Positions 5,195 through 6,318 of a stretch of 6,318 nucleotides of DNA are shown one piece after another. Under the pieces are notes generated by a model. It was not told the DNA's origin and ran no database searches. It worked only from the letters and a program-made list of their open reading frames with translations. The first letter of the stretch is position 1, and the number at the start of each line of letters is the position of its first letter. The translations under genes and the position numbers were made by a program. This DNA comes from Desulfovibrionaceae bacterium (GTDB lineage: Bacteria > Desulfobacterota > Desulfovibrionia > Desulfovibrionales > Desulfovibrionaceae): positions 1 to 6,318 of the forward strand of contig JAGADT010000114.1 of assembly GCA_017613475.1 (NCBI GenBank), in the 5' to 3' direction.

Positions 5195-6318
5195 TTACTT
5201 CACAAGTGTAAACGTTGCGCTGCACCAAGGAAGCACCTTTACGATCAGGAAGTACACGACAACGCCGCCCACAATGCCCGCGAGCAGGCCGGGGACCATG
5301 CCGGCGTTGAACACGTGGTCTTCCACAAGATGGCGCCGCTCTTCCGCAAAGTCGGCCTCTGTCTTCATTTCCATCTTCCAGCCGGGCCAGTTATCCATGA
5401 ACCAGTGGTTGATCAGCCAGATATCGATGAGCCAGATCATCGGGATCATCGGGAACTGCTGCGGATGGGAGAAGCCCTTCTGCGTGCCAAGCACAAAGTG
5501 GCCGTACTGGTAGTAGAGGCAGTAAACGAGCGTGCCGCCGATGATTACGAGGATCGTGCGGATGAGCACGTTCACAGGCGTGCTGAACTTGGTCGGCCAG
5601 TTGCCGCAGTAGAACTGGATGAACAGGGCAGGAACCAGGAAGAAAATAGCCGTTTCGCCAACGTGCAGCCAGCGCCAGTCAGGCGCCGCGTCACGGCGGT
5701 GACCGCGGATAGCCTCACCCCATACCAGCTCCTGCATGTACCAGAAGAAGAAGCACAGGGCCACGGAAATGGCGATGATGCCAAAGAAGAGCGCCGTGCG
5801 GCGGATCCACGGGGTCTTGATCACGGTAAAGGGATAGCGCTCCCAAATGCCTTCAACAAACCACACCACAACCGTACAGCACATGATCCACGCCACGTGG
5901 AAGTTGGCCGAAACGGTCTGTGCGAACTGTTCCCAGTACGGGGGGCAGATGGCGCAGAAATACTGCCAGGGGTAATAGAGGATGCCCATGTGGTTGTGCA
6001 TGGTCATGAAGTAGATGATCATGCTCAGGCAGAAGGTGCCAAGCCAGATGGAGAAGCCGCGGGAGGGCTGTTTGGTGTTTTCCCACGGCACGCCTTCCAG
6101 GGCCACCACCCACGCGGGGGACAGCCAGGAGGCGATGACCGCAAACATCATGCAGGCCTGGGCCGAGTATTCCGTGGCATAGAATTCGGTGAGGCCGGGG
6201 AGCTTCTGAAGCTGCGCGGGATTGAAGTAGGCAAAGGCGAAGTTGCCCAGGATGCCCACAAAGAAGCCCTTGATGACGATGATCATGAGGGCTACGGACA
6301 TCAGGGAAAGCACAAGGC
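5195..6318 (-). CDS. Polytopic integral membrane protein of unknown function (5' end beyond window)
   Basis: The minus-strand frame is open to the window edge. The first candidate start inside the window is a GTG at 6313 with no clear ribosome site, and the codons before it stay open, so the N-terminus probably lies outside. Numbering from that GTG, 372 residues are seen with about eight or nine hydrophobic segments (near 1-30, 50-71, 86-104, 137-158, 170-192, 217-236, 247-270, 286-305, 336-360). Trp, Tyr, Phe and His are abundant, with several His next to or inside membrane segments (MHNHMG 105-110, NFH 137-139, LHVGE 216-220, YGH 270-272, NHW 302-304), which could bind metal or haem; that is inference. 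I do not recognise the family. The stop codon overlaps the ribosome site of the following Tat-exported metallo-beta-lactamase-fold gene, so the two are almost certainly co-transcribed and probably act together. Confidence 0.85.
   Translation of the reverse strand, partial: LVLSLMSVALMIIVIKGFFVGILGNFAFAYFNPAQLQKLPGLTEFYATEYSAQACMMFAVIASWLSPAWVVALEGVPWENTKQPSRGFSIWLGTFCLSMIIYFMTMHNHMGILYYPWQYFCAICPPYWEQFAQTVSANFHVAWIMCCTVVVWFVEGIWERYPFTVIKTPWIRRTALFFGIIAISVALCFFFWYMQELVWGEAIRGHRRDAAPDWRWLHVGETAIFFLVPALFIQFYCGNWPTKFSTPVNVLIRTILVIIGGTLVYCLYYQYGHFVLGTQKGFSHPQQFPMIPMIWLIDIWLINHWFMDNWPGWKMEMKTEADFAEERRHLVEDHVFNAGMVPGLLAGIVGGVVVYFLIVKVLPWCSATFTLVK

Noticed and set aside
3658..5211. Plus-strand open frame of 517 codons opposite the metallo-hydrolase gene
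   Set aside because: It is the antisense of a clear gene with a Tat signal and catalytic motifs. Its translation shows no domain, and it arises from the GC-rich codon pattern.
1..6318. CRISPR arrays, tRNA/rRNA genes, insertion sequences
   Set aside because: No regularly spaced repeats, no RNA-gene signatures, and no transposase or terminal inverted repeats were found on either strand.

Overview
All six genes in this GC-rich window (roughly 58-60% GC by eye) lie on the minus strand, so transcription runs from high to low coordinates. A complete ExbB-ExbD-TonB set implies a Gram-negative cell with an outer membrane. The cysteine-rich CGGC protein and the Tat-exported metallo-beta-lactamase-fold protein are of types I associate with anaerobes. 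The overall look (codon use, gene content) would fit a Desulfovibrio/Bilophila-like member of the Desulfobacterota, but that placement is inference and no marker gene is present.

Right part (4027-6318): a two-gene unit. A polytopic, aromatic- and histidine-rich membrane protein of unknown function runs off the right edge. Ten bases after its stop comes a Tat-signal protein with a metallo-beta-lactamase fold related to the COG1237 family. The pair probably works at the cytoplasmic membrane/periplasm interface, with unknown substrate. A GC-rich hairpin (about 3960-4015) follows it.

Middle (3834-4026, then 2073-3833): a gene-free stretch carries a tandem pair of 14-bp palindromes (3878-3905). 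It leads into a G3E/COG0523 (CobW-type) GTPase with CxCC motif that carries an unrecognised N-terminal region of about 275 residues.

Left part (66-2001): exbB, exbD and a short tonB are tightly packed (8-bp and 4-bp overlaps), followed after 34 bp by a CGGC-domain protein with nine cysteines. With the COG0523 GTPase upstream, these five genes look like one operon for energised import across the outer membrane plus intracellular handling of a metal or metal complex. The transported substrate and the outer-membrane receptor are not visible here.

A textbook intrinsic terminator lies in the cobW-exbB gap but is oriented for plus-strand transcription, where no gene exists. No RNA genes, CRISPR arrays or mobile elements were seen.
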